From contig JBEEGH010000019.1 in the NCBI GenBank assembly GCA_041166745.1, positions 186,001 through 250,000 of the forward strand: DNA of 64,000 nt, written 5' to 3'. A model generated the notes under the pieces. That model did not search any database, was not told the origin of the DNA, and worked only from the letters and a program-made list of their open reading frames with translations. Shown one piece after another: positions 1 to 8,307 of this stretch. Both the position numbers and the translations under genes were made by a program. The number at the start of each line of letters is the position of its first letter. Positions within the stretch are counted from its first letter, which is position 1. This stretch comes from DASUCS01 sp041166745. Lineage in GTDB: Bacteria > Actinomycetota > Acidimicrobiia > Acidimicrobiales > JACDCH01.

Positions 1-2
1 CG

Positions 3-1865
3 AAGCTCGAACGCATCCAGTTCGACTCGAAGGAGGCGCAGCAGGCCGCCACGATGCGCAAGATGCTCGTGGCGATGGCCAAAGACGTCCGTGTGCTGAT
101 CATCAAGCTCTCGGACCGGCTGCACAACATGGCGACCCTCGCGGCGCTCCCGGCGAGCAAGCAGGAGCGCATCGCCCGCGAGACCATCGACATCTACGCA
201 CCCTTGGCTCACCGTCTCGGCATGCAAGACATGAAGCAGCAACTGGAAGACTTGGCCTTCGCCACGCTGCACCCGAAGCGCTACGCCGAGATCGATCACA
301 TGGTGTCGAGCCGCACGCCCGAGCGCGAGTTGTATCTCGCGCAGGTGCTCGAAGACGTGCGCGGACGGTTGGAGGAGCTGCGCATCGTCGCGGAGGTCAC
401 CGGTCGCCCGAAGCACATGTGGAGCATCTACGAGAAGATGGTGGTGAAGGGCAAGGAGTTCACCGACATCTTCGATCTCGTCGGCATCCGCGTGATCGTG
501 GAGACGGTGAAGGACTGCTACGCCGCGCTGGGTTCCATCCACGCCACGTGGAAGCCCGTGCAAGGGCGCTTCAAGGACTACATCGCCATGCCGAAGTTCA
601 ACCTCTATCAGTCGTTGCACACGACGGTCGTAGGGCCCGGCGGCAAGACGGTGGAGGTGCAGATCCGCACGCGCGAGATGCACCAGCGAGCCGAGTACGG
701 CGTGGCCGCCCACTACGGCTACAAGGGCGACGACTCGGCGTCCGACATGCCGTGGCTCAGCCGCATCATCGACTGGCAACAGGAGACGTCTGACCCGAGT
801 GCGTTCATGGAGACGTTGAAGGTCGACCTCGATCAAGACGAGGTGTACGTGTTCACGCCCAAGGGTCAGGTGATGACGCTGCCGAACGGCGCGACGCCGA
901 TCGACTTCGCATACTCGATCCACACCGAGGTCGGGCACGCGTGCATCGGGGCGCGTCTGAACGGTCGGCTCGTGCCGCTCCATTCGACACTGACGTCGGG
1001 TGACACGGTGGAGATCTTCACGTCGAAGGTGGAAGGCGCCGGACCGTCGCGTGATTGGTTGCAGATCGTCACCACGCCGCGGGCAGCGAACAAGATCCGG
1101 CAGTGGTTCTCGCGTGAGCGGCGGGAAGACGCCATCGACAACGGCCGTGATGAGCTGATCAAGGCCCTGCGACGCGAGGGTCTTCCCGTACAGAAGATCG
1201 CGGCCTCGAACTTGCTCAACGAGGTGGCGACGACACTCAACTACGCCGACCTCGATGCGTTGCACGCGTCGATCGGGGAGAACCACGTCTCGGCGAAGTC
1301 AGTGGCGTCCCGCATCGCGAAGGAGCTGCGCGACGGCGAGCCCGAGCGCGAGGAGCAGCTGCCCACCACCGTGCGCCAGCCTCGGGCGCGTCGTGAACGG
1401 CCGGCGATCGGTGTGCACGTCGAGGGCCTCGACGACGTGATGGTGCGCCTGTCGCGTTGCTGCACCCCGGTGCCCGGCGACGAGATCATGGGCTTCGTCA
1501 CCCGGGGTCGCGGTGTGTCCGTGCACCGTTCCGATTGCGCGAACGCCGTGTCGCTCGCGGGCGGGAAGGGCGAGCGGCTCATCGAGGTCGAATGGGACAC
1601 GGACATCACCGGCATGTTCGTGGCGTCGATCGAGGTGAAGGCGCTCGACCGCGCCCGCCTCCTGTCCGATGTGGCCAAGACGCTCTCCGACCAACACGTG
1701 AACATCCTCACGTGCACGTCGAACACGGGCAGCGATCGCATCTCGAAGATGCGCTTCGACTTCGAACTCGGCGACCCGTCCCACCTCGAGTCGCTGCTCT
1801 CCCAGATCAAGCGCATCGAGAGCGTGTACGACGCCTACCGCGTGGTACCCGGCAAAGGCGCCTGA
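3..1865 (+). CDS. relA: Bifunctional (p)ppGpp synthetase/hydrolase (Rel/SpoT), 5' end outside window
   Basis: This enzyme makes and degrades the stringent-response alarmone (p)ppGpp. The reading frame is open from base 3, so the N-terminal part, including most of the HD hydrolase domain, lies outside; 620 residues are visible. In order: the end of the HD domain with the LSDRLHNM motif (about nt 100-140), the synthetase domain (about nt 400-720), a TGS domain (about nt 840-1030), a zinc-finger/RIS segment with RCCTPVPGD (about nt 1450) and a C-terminal ACT domain (about nt 1600-1850). The synthetase carries RFKD, the RxKD motif of bifunctional Rel enzymes, not the ExDD of synthetase-only RelA. 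The position ahead of hisS and aspS matches other actinomycetes. Confidence 0.96.
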   Translation, partial: KLERIQFDSKEAQQAATMRKMLVAMAKDVRVLIIKLSDRLHNMATLAALPASKQERIARETIDIYAPLAHRLGMQDMKQQLEDLAFATLHPKRYAEIDHMVSSRTPERELYLAQVLEDVRGRLEELRIVAEVTGRPKHMWSIYEKMVVKGKEFTDIFDLVGIRVIVETVKDCYAALGSIHATWKPVQGRFKDYIAMPKFNLYQSLHTTVVGPGGKTVEVQIRTREMHQRAEYGVAAHYGYKGDDSASDMPWLSRIIDWQQETSDPSAFMETLKVDLDQDEVYVFTPKGQVMTLPNGATPIDFAYSIHTEVGHACIGARLNGRLVPLHSTLTSGDTVEIFTSKVEGAGPSRDWLQIVTTPRAANKIRQWFSRERREDAIDNGRDELIKALRREGLPVQKIAASNLLNEVATTLNYADLDALHASIGENHVSAKSVASRIAKELRDGEPEREEQLPTTVRQPRARRERPAIGVHVEGLDDVMVRLSRCCTPVPGDEIMGFVTRGRGVSVHRSDCANAVSLAGGKGERLIEVEWDTDITGMFVASIEVKALDRARLLSDVAKTLSDQHVNILTCTSNTGSDRISKMRFDFELGDPSHLESLLSQIKRIESVYDAYRVVPGKGA

Positions 1866-1876
1866 ACCTGCCCGCC

Positions 1877-2377
1877 ATGACGCACGGGCGACCGCCAATC
1901 CGTCATCCGAACGCTCTGGCCATGGTCCCGGTTGGTCTCCTCCTCGTGCTGTGTGGTCTGCCCCTGACCGCGGTGTCGCTCGGCGGGACCGGAGACACAT
2001 CCTGCGGTGCGTTGATCGATCCGACCTTCGACGAGCCGTTCAACCCCGACACCCTCTGCGGGAGCATGCATCTAGGGACGCTGGCCATCGTCGCGAGCCT
2101 GGTTCTCGGCGGCTGCGTGCTGCTCGTCTTCAGCGTTCTCGGTGCGCTCGGCCGGGTTCCGCTCGAGTGGGGGGCGTGGTTGCTCGCCGCGATGACCGCA
2201 GCGTCAGCAGCCATCGCCGCGCTGCTGACATGGCGGCTGACGAGTTGGCACGACGACGTCCTGGTTCGCGGGTGGACGCCGGTACGAAACCTCGCGGGAT
2301 ACACGGCCGTCGGTGTCGGTTTGGCCCTCGCTGTCATCGTGGCAACGTTCACCCTCGACTCGGCCGACGAGCACTGA
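1877..2377 (+). CDS. Small integral membrane protein of unknown function
   Basis: A 166-residue protein that I cannot assign to a named family. It has about four hydrophobic segments: residues 15-35, 67-92, 97-118 and 136-158. A hydrophilic, Asp/Pro/Cys-containing stretch after the first segment has two cysteines (in TSCGA and TLCGS) that could form an extracytoplasmic disulfide. The ATG at 1877 follows the rel stop by 11 bases, so the gene is probably co-transcribed with rel. An alternative ATG is at 1922. It is convergent with the HNH gene, with only 11 bases between the stops and no obvious terminator. Confidence 0.6.
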   Translation: MTHGRPPIRHPNALAMVPVGLLLVLCGLPLTAVSLGGTGDTSCGALIDPTFDEPFNPDTLCGSMHLGTLAIVASLVLGGCVLLVFSVLGALGRVPLEWGAWLLAAMTAASAAIAALLTWRLTSWHDDVLVRGWTPVRNLAGYTAVGVGLALAVIVATFTLDSADEH

Positions 2378-2388
2378 GGCGCGTGCGG

Positions 2389-3600
2389 TCAATTGAGGTC
2401 GGGGTCCCTCAGCTCCCGCCAGTTGAACCAGTACCAGTTGATTGGTTCGCCGGAAGGATGCACGTACGGCTCGGGTGGCGGGTGCAACGGGCGCTCGGGT
2501 GGCGCCTTTGGTAGCCCGGCGATCTCGCGGCCGTGCTGGTCGAAGAAGTGCAGCCCATCGCGACGGTTCGGGTTGCCCCGGATCTCGAGCAGACCGTGGT
2601 GGTGTAATCGGTGGTGGAGCGGACACAGCGCGCACAGGTTGGGCGACTCGGTGCGCCCGCCGTCTTCCCAGTGCACCAGGTGGTGGATGTGCAGCCAACG
2701 TTGTTGGGTGCAGCCAGGGACTCGGCAGCCGCCGTCGCGCTGCTCGATGAAGGCGCGCATGCGGTCGTCGACCGTGCGCATCCGGCTCGACATGGCGGCC
2801 AGGATCCCGTTGCCTTCGATGAGGGCTCGGACGTCGGCGTCGCAGGCCAGATACCGGCGGACCGCGTCGGGCACGACCGAGCCGAGATGCAGCCTGGCGG
2901 TGCCGTCAGCGACGTCGATGTGGAACAGCACCTGGTGGCGGTCGGCGGGGCGGTCCTTGCCGTTCCCGAGTGCTCGCAGCGCGAGGTCGGCGGCCCGGAC
3001 CAGGCCGTCGACCCAGCTGACGTCGCTGCGGGTCTCGCTCGTGGCGTCGGGATGTCGCTCGAAGAACACCTGCGACCGGCCGGCGGTCATCGCTTTCTCC
3101 ACGAGTGCGCCCTCGTCCAACGGCAAGTCGACTCGCATCTTCCACCGGTCGCCGTCGATTCCGAAGGTCACCTCGCTCTCCTTCGGTTCGGCCTCGGGCC
3201 GGTCCGGCTTCGGCATCGTTCGCAGCAGACGCTCGATCTGGGAGTGCAGCATCCTCGCGGCGTGCTCAGCGATCTCCTCGTCGCGCTCCGCCGGCGCCCG
3301 GCGAGCAATCGCGGCCATCGAGTCTTCGGACAGCTGCCCCGAATCGAACACCGCCGCCGTCGCCGGCAGCTCGTTCAGCCGACGCGCGGTTTGCACGAGC
3401 GCGGCCGCCCGACCGGGCGAGACACCGCATTGCCACGTGACCCAGTGCTCCGGGGAGCGGATGCCGCCCGCGGTCGCCCACGTCTCGTTCTCGACGACCT
3501 CGGCGATCACGCCGACCAGTTCGGCCGTCGCCAGGTTGATCGTGCCCATCAGCTCGGCCACCCGGGCCTCGACTCCATCGTGAGCTTCGACCAAGGTCAT
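2389..3600 (-). CDS. DUF222 / 13E12-type HNH endonuclease-domain protein
   Basis: A 403-residue protein of the actinobacterial 13E12-repeat family: a helical DUF222 region followed by an HNH nuclease domain near the C terminus. The HNH signature is visible around CRVPGC, LHIHHLVHWEDGG, NLCALCPLHHRLHH, with Cys pairs able to bind zinc and His residues of the beta-beta-alpha fold. Such proteins are multicopy in many actinomycete genomes and have no firmly established role. ATG 3600 is preferred; an in-frame ATG at 3681 would overlap the start of the divergent aldo/keto reductase gene. It interrupts the plus-strand rel-hisS run and may be an insertion. Confidence 0.85.
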   Translation of the reverse strand: MTLVEAHDGVEARVAELMGTINLATAELVGVIAEVVENETWATAGGIRSPEHWVTWQCGVSPGRAAALVQTARRLNELPATAAVFDSGQLSEDSMAAIARRAPAERDEEIAEHAARMLHSQIERLLRTMPKPDRPEAEPKESEVTFGIDGDRWKMRVDLPLDEGALVEKAMTAGRSQVFFERHPDATSETRSDVSWVDGLVRAADLALRALGNGKDRPADRHQVLFHIDVADGTARLHLGSVVPDAVRRYLACDADVRALIEGNGILAAMSSRMRTVDDRMRAFIEQRDGGCRVPGCTQQRWLHIHHLVHWEDGGRTESPNLCALCPLHHRLHHHGLLEIRGNPNRRDGLHFFDQHGREIAGLPKAPPERPLHPPPEPYVHPSGEPINWYWFNWRELRDPDLN

Positions 3601-3667
3601 CCCACCATTGTGCCCAGGGGGTATGACAGTGAAGATCGAGCCAGGCAAACCTCGGCCGGCCGCGACG

Positions 3668-3673
3668 TAAGGT
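3668..3673 (+). promoter_or_regulatory. Putative -10 box (TAAGGT) of a leaderless promoter
   Basis: TAAGGT fits the actinobacterial TAnnnT -10 element and lies exactly 6 bases before the ATG of the aldo/keto reductase. Transcription would start at or next to the A of the ATG. No Shine-Dalgarno sequence is present. No clear -35 hexamer was seen. Confidence 0.5.
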
Positions 3674-3679
3674 CGCGCC

Positions 3680-4642
3680 ATGGACTATCGCCACCTCGGT
3701 CGTACCGGTCTGCTCGTGAGTCCGTTGTGTCTGGGCACGATGAACTTCGGGCCGGAGACGAGCGAGATCGACAGCTTCGCGATCATGGATCGCGCCCTCG
3801 ACGCGGGGATCAACTTCTTCGACACCGCGAACGGGTACGGCGGCGGCGAGACCGAGCAGATCGTCGGCCGCTGGTTCGCGCAAGGCGGCGGGCGACGCGA
3901 GAAGGTCGTGCTGGCCACCAAGGTGTACGGCAACGTCGCCGGTGAGTGGCCGAACGATTCGAAGCTCTCGGCGCGCCACATCCGTGATGCGTGCGAGGCC
4001 AGCCTGCGCCGGCTGCAGACGGACCACATCGACCTCTACCAGATGCACCACGTCGATCGAGCCACACCGTGGGACGAGATCTGGCAAGCCATGGACCTGT
4101 TGGTCGAGCAGGGCAAGGTGATCTACGTCGGCAGCTCGAACTTCGCCGGCTGGCACATCGTGGCCGCCAACGAGGCGGCGCGGCGCCGCAACTCCTTCGG
4201 ACTGGTCTCGGAGCAGAGTCTGTACAACCTGAAGACCCGCACGATCGAGCTCGAGGTGATCCCCGCGTGCGAGGCCTACGGGGTCGGTCTACTGCCGTGG
4301 AGCCCCTTGGGCAGCGGGCTGCTCGGCGGGTCCGTCGGAAAGACGTCAAAGGGCCGGCGTTCGAGCGACGGCATGAAGATGGCGGCCGACTGGCTGCGCG
4401 ACACCCTCGAGGCGTGGGAGAAGTTGTGCGCGGAGCTCGGCGAGCAGCCCGCTGACGTTGCGCTCGCGTGGCTGCTGGCCAATCCCGTCGTGACGGCACC
4501 GATCATCGGGCCTCGCACGATGGAGCAGTTCGACGGAAGTCTTCGGTCGCTCGACATCGACCTCGACGCCGGGGTCCTCGAGCGTCTCGACAAGATCTTT
4601 CCGGGCCCAGGCGGCACCGCGCCCGAGGCATACGCCTGGTAG
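3680..4642 (+). CDS. Aldo/keto reductase
   Basis: A 320-residue NAD(P)H-dependent oxidoreductase with a TIM-barrel fold. The catalytic tetrad is visible as Asp48 and Tyr53 (FFDTANGYGGGE), Lys83 (LATKVYG) and His125 (YQMHHVD). The sequence resembles the YghZ/Kv-beta-like AKR subgroup that reduces small aldehydes; the substrate cannot be read from the sequence. It begins at a leaderless-type ATG 6 bases after a TAAGGT -10 element. The stop is 57 bases before the likely start of hisS in the same frame, and there is no fusion because the TAG at 4640-4642 intervenes. Confidence 0.93.
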   Translation: MDYRHLGRTGLLVSPLCLGTMNFGPETSEIDSFAIMDRALDAGINFFDTANGYGGGETEQIVGRWFAQGGGRREKVVLATKVYGNVAGEWPNDSKLSARHIRDACEASLRRLQTDHIDLYQMHHVDRATPWDEIWQAMDLLVEQGKVIYVGSSNFAGWHIVAANEAARRRNSFGLVSEQSLYNLKTRTIELEVIPACEAYGVGLLPWSPLGSGLLGGSVGKTSKGRRSSDGMKMAADWLRDTLEAWEKLCAELGEQPADVALAWLLANPVVTAPIIGPRTMEQFDGSLRSLDIDLDAGVLERLDKIFPGPGGTAPEAYAW

Positions 4643-4685
4643 TCCGCGCGCCGCAAGTGGGTTCGGGACGTTGCACCCCTCCAAC

Positions 4686-4691
4686 TAACGT
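4686..4691 (+). promoter_or_regulatory. Putative -10 box (TAACGT) upstream of hisS
   Basis: TAACGT fits TAnnnT and lies 8 bases before the ATC at 4700, the codon proposed here as the hisS start. The spacing equals that of other leaderless-type promoters in the window. It supports transcription starting too late to include any further upstream start codon. Confidence 0.4.
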
Positions 4692-4699
4692 CGCTCGAC

Positions 4700-5959
4700 A
4701 TCGCTGACAACGACGTCTTCCGAGCCCCGAAGGGCACGCACGATGTGCTGCCGCCGGAGTCGTCCCGGTGGCAGGCCCTCATCGCGCGCTTTGCCGAGGA
4801 CGCGACACGCGCGGGGTACGGCTTGCACATCCCGCCGATGTTCGAGCACTACGAGGTGTTCGCGCGTGTCGGGGAGTCGACCGACATCGTGCGCAAGGAG
4901 ATGTACGACTTCGAGGACCGCGGCGGTCGTCATCTCGCTCTGCGGCCCGAAGGCACGGGTTCGGTCGTGCGAGCGTTCGTCGAGCATCGGCCCACGACGC
5001 CGTGGAAGGTCTGGTACGTCGCGCCGAACTTTCGGGCCGAGGCGCCCCAGGCCGGCCGCTATCGCCAACACCACCAACTGGGCGTCGAAGCCATCGGTTC
5101 CGACGATCCCTATCTCGACGTCGAGGTGATCGCGTTGTTGGCGCGGTTCTACGACGCGCTGGGACTGACGCGCGTTCGTCTGCTACTCAACTCGTTGGGC
5201 GACAGCGAGACGCGTCCTCGCTATCTCGACGCGCTGCGGACGTACCTCGACGCGCATCGAGGCGATCTGTCGGCGCAATCACGAGAGACGCTCGACGTCA
5301 ACCCGTTGCGTGTCTTCGACTCGAAACGGCCTCAGGACGAGGCGATCATCGCTGCCGCTCCGGTGATGACCGATCATCTCTCTGACGCGTCGGCTGCTCA
5401 TTTCGAACGAGTGCAGGCCGGGCTCCGAACCCTCGGTGTCGACTACGAGCTCGCGCCTCGCTTGGTGCGGGGTCTCGACTACTACACGCGCACGACCTTC
5501 GAGTTCGCGGCGGACGCCCTCGACACGGCCCAGAACGCCGTGGGCGGTGGGGGGCGCTACGACGGCTTGGCGGAACAGATGGGCGGGCCGGCCACACCCG
5601 GAATCGGGTTCGGTGCCGGCATCGAGCGCATCCTCCTCGCCTGCGACGCGGAGGGCACCTTTCCCGCGCCATCAGCCACCGTCGATGTCTTCGTGATCGA
5701 CGTGGTCGACGGAACCCACGCTCTCGACCTCACGCATCAGCTGCGGCGCGAGGGCATCCGCGTCGACCGCGCCTTCGACGGCCGGTCGATGAAGGCACAG
5801 ATGAAACAGGCCAATCGCGTCGGCGCGAGCGTGGCCCTCATCATCGGCGACCAGGAGGTCGCGGACGGCACCATCACCGTGCGAGATCTCCAGTCGAGCC
5901 AACAGGAAGCGGTCGCACGGGCCGACATCGTCGAACACGTCAGGAAGCGCCAGCAATGA
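4700..5959 (+). CDS. hisS: Histidyl-tRNA synthetase (non-ATG start proposed)
   Basis: A class II synthetase that charges tRNA-His in the cytoplasm. Visible motifs are FRAPKGTHDVLPP at the N terminus, LRPEGTGSVVRA (motif 2), LVRGLDYYTRTTFEF and GGGGRYDGL (HisRS-specific), GFGAGIERIL (motif 3) and a C-terminal anticodon-binding domain. The first canonical start is GTG 4745, but this would remove the family-conserved FRAPKGTHD, which is encoded in frame just upstream. Between the in-frame TAG at 4640 and GTG 4745 there is no ATG, GTG or TTG. ATC 4700, 8 bases after TAACGT, is the most plausible start (419 residues). The end overlaps aspS by 4 bases. Confidence 0.93.
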   Translation: MADNDVFRAPKGTHDVLPPESSRWQALIARFAEDATRAGYGLHIPPMFEHYEVFARVGESTDIVRKEMYDFEDRGGRHLALRPEGTGSVVRAFVEHRPTTPWKVWYVAPNFRAEAPQAGRYRQHHQLGVEAIGSDDPYLDVEVIALLARFYDALGLTRVRLLLNSLGDSETRPRYLDALRTYLDAHRGDLSAQSRETLDVNPLRVFDSKRPQDEAIIAAAPVMTDHLSDASAAHFERVQAGLRTLGVDYELAPRLVRGLDYYTRTTFEFAADALDTAQNAVGGGGRYDGLAEQMGGPATPGIGFGAGIERILLACDAEGTFPAPSATVDVFVIDVVDGTHALDLTHQLRREGIRVDRAFDGRSMKAQMKQANRVGASVALIIGDQEVADGTITVRDLQSSQQEAVARADIVEHVRKRQQ

Positions 5960-7695
5960 GCATGCGGACCCATTGGACGGGCGACCTGCGCCCCGAGCAC
6001 GTCGGCCAGGAAGTCGCTCTGTGCGGCTGGGTCGCCGGCCGTCGCGAGCACGGTGAGCATCTCGCGTTCGTCGATCTCCGCGACCGCACGGGAATCGTGC
6101 AATGCGTCGTCGACGGCGCGCACGACATCCGATCCGAGTACGTGGTGCGGATCACCGGAACGGTGCAGCGACGACCGGAGGGCTACGAGAACGACCGGCT
6201 GGCCACCGGCCAAGTCGAGGTCAAGGACTGCATCGTCGAGATCCTGAGCGTGGCCGAACCCCCGCCCTTCCCGATCGACGATCGCATCGACGTCGACGAG
6301 ACCATTCGGCTCCGTTACCGCTATCTGGACCTGCGTCGCCCGCGTATGCAGCGCAACCTCGACGTGCGCGCCACGGTGAACTCTGCAATCCGGCGCGCGA
6401 TGGAACGGCAGGGCTTCGTCGAGGTCGAGACACCGATGCTCATGCCTTCCACACCGGAAGGTGCTCGCGAGTTCATCGTGCCCTCCCGCCAGAGTCCTGG
6501 CTCGTTCTACGCGTTGCCGCAGAGCCCGCAGCTGTTCAAGCAGCTGCTGATGGTCGCGGGCGTCGAGCGCTATTACCAGATCGCCCGTTGCCTGCGCGAT
6601 GAAGACCTCCGAGCAGATCGTCAGTACGAGTTCATCCAGTTCGACTTCGAGGCCAGCTTCGTCGACCAAGACGACGTCCTCGCCTTCACCGACGAGGCCG
6701 TGCTCGATGCCGCCGAAGCCGTCACCGGTGAGCGCCCCGAGGCCATCCCGCGTATCACCTGGCACGAGGCGATGAACCGTTTCGGTGTCGACAAGCCCGA
6801 CCTGCGCTTCGGCATGGAGCTCGTCGATCTGAGCGAGGTGTTCGCCAAGACCGAAGCGCGGGTCTTCCAAGCGCCGTGTGTGAAGGGCATCCGCGCCGAG
6901 GGCAAGGCCACCGAGCTGACGCGCAACAAGCTCGACGCGCTCACCGACCGTACGAAGCAGATGGGTGCGAAGGGCCTCGCCTGGTTCAAGGTCGGCGACG
7001 GCGGCGCGCTCGAATCGCCGCTCACGAAGTTCCTCTCGGAGGCCGAGCAAGGCGCGCTCGTGAGCGCGATGGGTGCTGCCCCGGGAGATGTGCTCCTGCT
7101 CGTCGCCGACGAGTGGATGACGGTGTGCGATGTGCTCGGCCAGTTGCGCAACGACCTCGGCCGCCCACCCGTGAGCGAGGGTCCGTATCGCTACGTGTGG
7201 ATCACCGAGTTCCCGATGTTCGTCGGGGTCTCCGAGGCCGGCTTTCCGAAGCCGGCGCACCATCCGTTCACTCGCCCGCATCCGGACGACGTCGACAAGC
7301 TCGAGTCCGATCCGATGTCCGTGCGCAGCCAGGCCTACGACCTCGTGCTCAACGGGTGGGAGCTCGGCTCTGGGAGCATCCGGATACACGAGCCAGAGCT
7401 ACAGCAGCGGGTCTTCAACCTGCTCGGAATCGACGAGGAGGAGGCCAACAAGCGGTTCGGGTTCTTCCTCACGCCGTTCCGTTACGGAGCTCCTCCGCAC
7501 GGAGGCTTCGCCATCGGCACCGACCGGCTCATCGCGATCCTCGCGGGCGAGGAGAACATCCGCGAAGTGATCGCGTTCCCGAAGACGCAGTCGGGAACGG
7601 ATCCGATGACCGGTGCTCCGACCGCCATCGACGAGCGCCATCTCCGCGAACTGGGATTGCAGGTGATCGCTACACCGGAAGCCAAACCTCGATGA
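5956..7695 (+). CDS. aspS: Aspartyl-tRNA synthetase
   Basis: A 579-residue class IIb synthetase. It has an N-terminal OB-fold anticodon-binding domain (residues about 15-105, with VAGRREHGEHLAFVDLRDR), then the catalytic core with the bacterial GAD insertion (residues about 290-410) and motif 3 at the C-terminal end (GIDEEEANKRFGFFL ... GFAIGTDRLIAIL). The length is that of bacterial-type AspRS. ATG 5956 overlaps the hisS stop (ATGA); a second ATG lies 6 bases on. Whether it is discriminating or also charges tRNA-Asn cannot be told here. Its last 26 bases overlap the 3' end of a convergent gene. Confidence 0.97.
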   Translation: MSMRTHWTGDLRPEHVGQEVALCGWVAGRREHGEHLAFVDLRDRTGIVQCVVDGAHDIRSEYVVRITGTVQRRPEGYENDRLATGQVEVKDCIVEILSVAEPPPFPIDDRIDVDETIRLRYRYLDLRRPRMQRNLDVRATVNSAIRRAMERQGFVEVETPMLMPSTPEGAREFIVPSRQSPGSFYALPQSPQLFKQLLMVAGVERYYQIARCLRDEDLRADRQYEFIQFDFEASFVDQDDVLAFTDEAVLDAAEAVTGERPEAIPRITWHEAMNRFGVDKPDLRFGMELVDLSEVFAKTEARVFQAPCVKGIRAEGKATELTRNKLDALTDRTKQMGAKGLAWFKVGDGGALESPLTKFLSEAEQGALVSAMGAAPGDVLLLVADEWMTVCDVLGQLRNDLGRPPVSEGPYRYVWITEFPMFVGVSEAGFPKPAHHPFTRPHPDDVDKLESDPMSVRSQAYDLVLNGWELGSGSIRIHEPELQQRVFNLLGIDEEEANKRFGFFLTPFRYGAPPHGGFAIGTDRLIAILAGEENIREVIAFPKTQSGTDPMTGAPTAIDERHLRELGLQVIATPEAKPR

Positions 7696-8263
7696 CGACC
7701 GCACCCTCCGGCACCGAGGAGAACGCCAACTGGTCGCCGATCGTCGCCTGGTTGCCCTCCGGGTGGATCATGACGAGAACGCGGTCGCTCTCCCGTTGCG
7801 CAGACAACGTTCGCTCGTCGAGCGCAATCACCTTGTAGCCCAGCCGCTCGAGCTCTGCGGCGAACGCCGGCCCGACGATCTCTGCGGGGGCGCGGTCGGT
7901 CCAGAACGCCACCCGATCGCCGACCGCCGGCCGCGGGGCGATGGTGGTCAACGGAACCAGATCGTGAGGAAGGGCGATGCCCGCCAGCACGCCGGCGACG
8001 GTGGCTTCCGGCGATGCTGCGAAGGGTGGAGGAGGCGTCGGAGCAACGACCGCACTGCCAACGGCGGTCGGCGAGCTCGTGGGCGGTGGTGCCATTCGTT
8101 GCGCGGTCCGTGCGATCGCGTCGGACATCGCGGTGTCGGTGACATCGTCGGCGGCCTTCTTGCGCTGTTCGACGCGGTAGCGCCATACAACGAACCAGAT
8201 GTACGCGGCGACCACCAACGCCGCGAGTATCCACGTGAGGACGAGCACGACCTTCGGGTCCAT
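7670..8263 (-). CDS. Single-pass membrane protein of unknown function
   Basis: A 197-residue protein that I do not recognise. Residues 5-28 form one transmembrane helix followed by a basic stretch (WRYRVEQRKK), which suggests the C-terminal part is cytoplasmic. A Pro/Ala/Ser-rich linker (about residues 58-85) leads to a compact C-terminal domain (about 90-197) predicted to be alpha/beta from the alternating pattern. The gene is divergent from rarA and convergent with aspS, overlapping it by 26 bases. Codon use is like that of its neighbours. Confidence 0.7.
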   Translation of the reverse strand: MDPKVVLVLTWILAALVVAAYIWFVVWRYRVEQRKKAADDVTDTAMSDAIARTAQRMAPPPTSSPTAVGSAVVAPTPPPPFAASPEATVAGVLAGIALPHDLVPLTTIAPRPAVGDRVAFWTDRAPAEIVGPAFAAELERLGYKVIALDERTLSAQRESDRVLVMIHPEGNQATIGDQLAFSSVPEGAVVIEVWLPV

Positions 8264-8294
8264 CGCGCCCCGTTGTCTACCACTGGCGCACCAT

Positions 8295-8300
8295 TAGCCT
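8295..8300 (+). promoter_or_regulatory. Putative -10 box (TAGCCT) of the rarA promoter
   Basis: TAGCCT lies 7 bases before the second of two adjacent ATG codons (8308) and 4 bases before the first (8305). Leaderless geometry therefore favours 8308 as the rarA start. The same hexamer precedes alaS and def. Confidence 0.45.
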
Positions 8301-8307
8301 CCGGATG

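Noticed and set aside
4640..4745. Frameshift or read-through fusion between the aldo/keto reductase and hisS, which share a frame
   Set aside because: The reductase has a natural C terminus at the TAG and HisRS has its own N-terminal motif; a promoter-like box lies between them.
5737..7389. A 550-codon minus-strand frame opposite hisS and aspS
   Set aside because: It is fully covered by two clear tRNA synthetase genes, and its composition is that of a codon-shadow frame.
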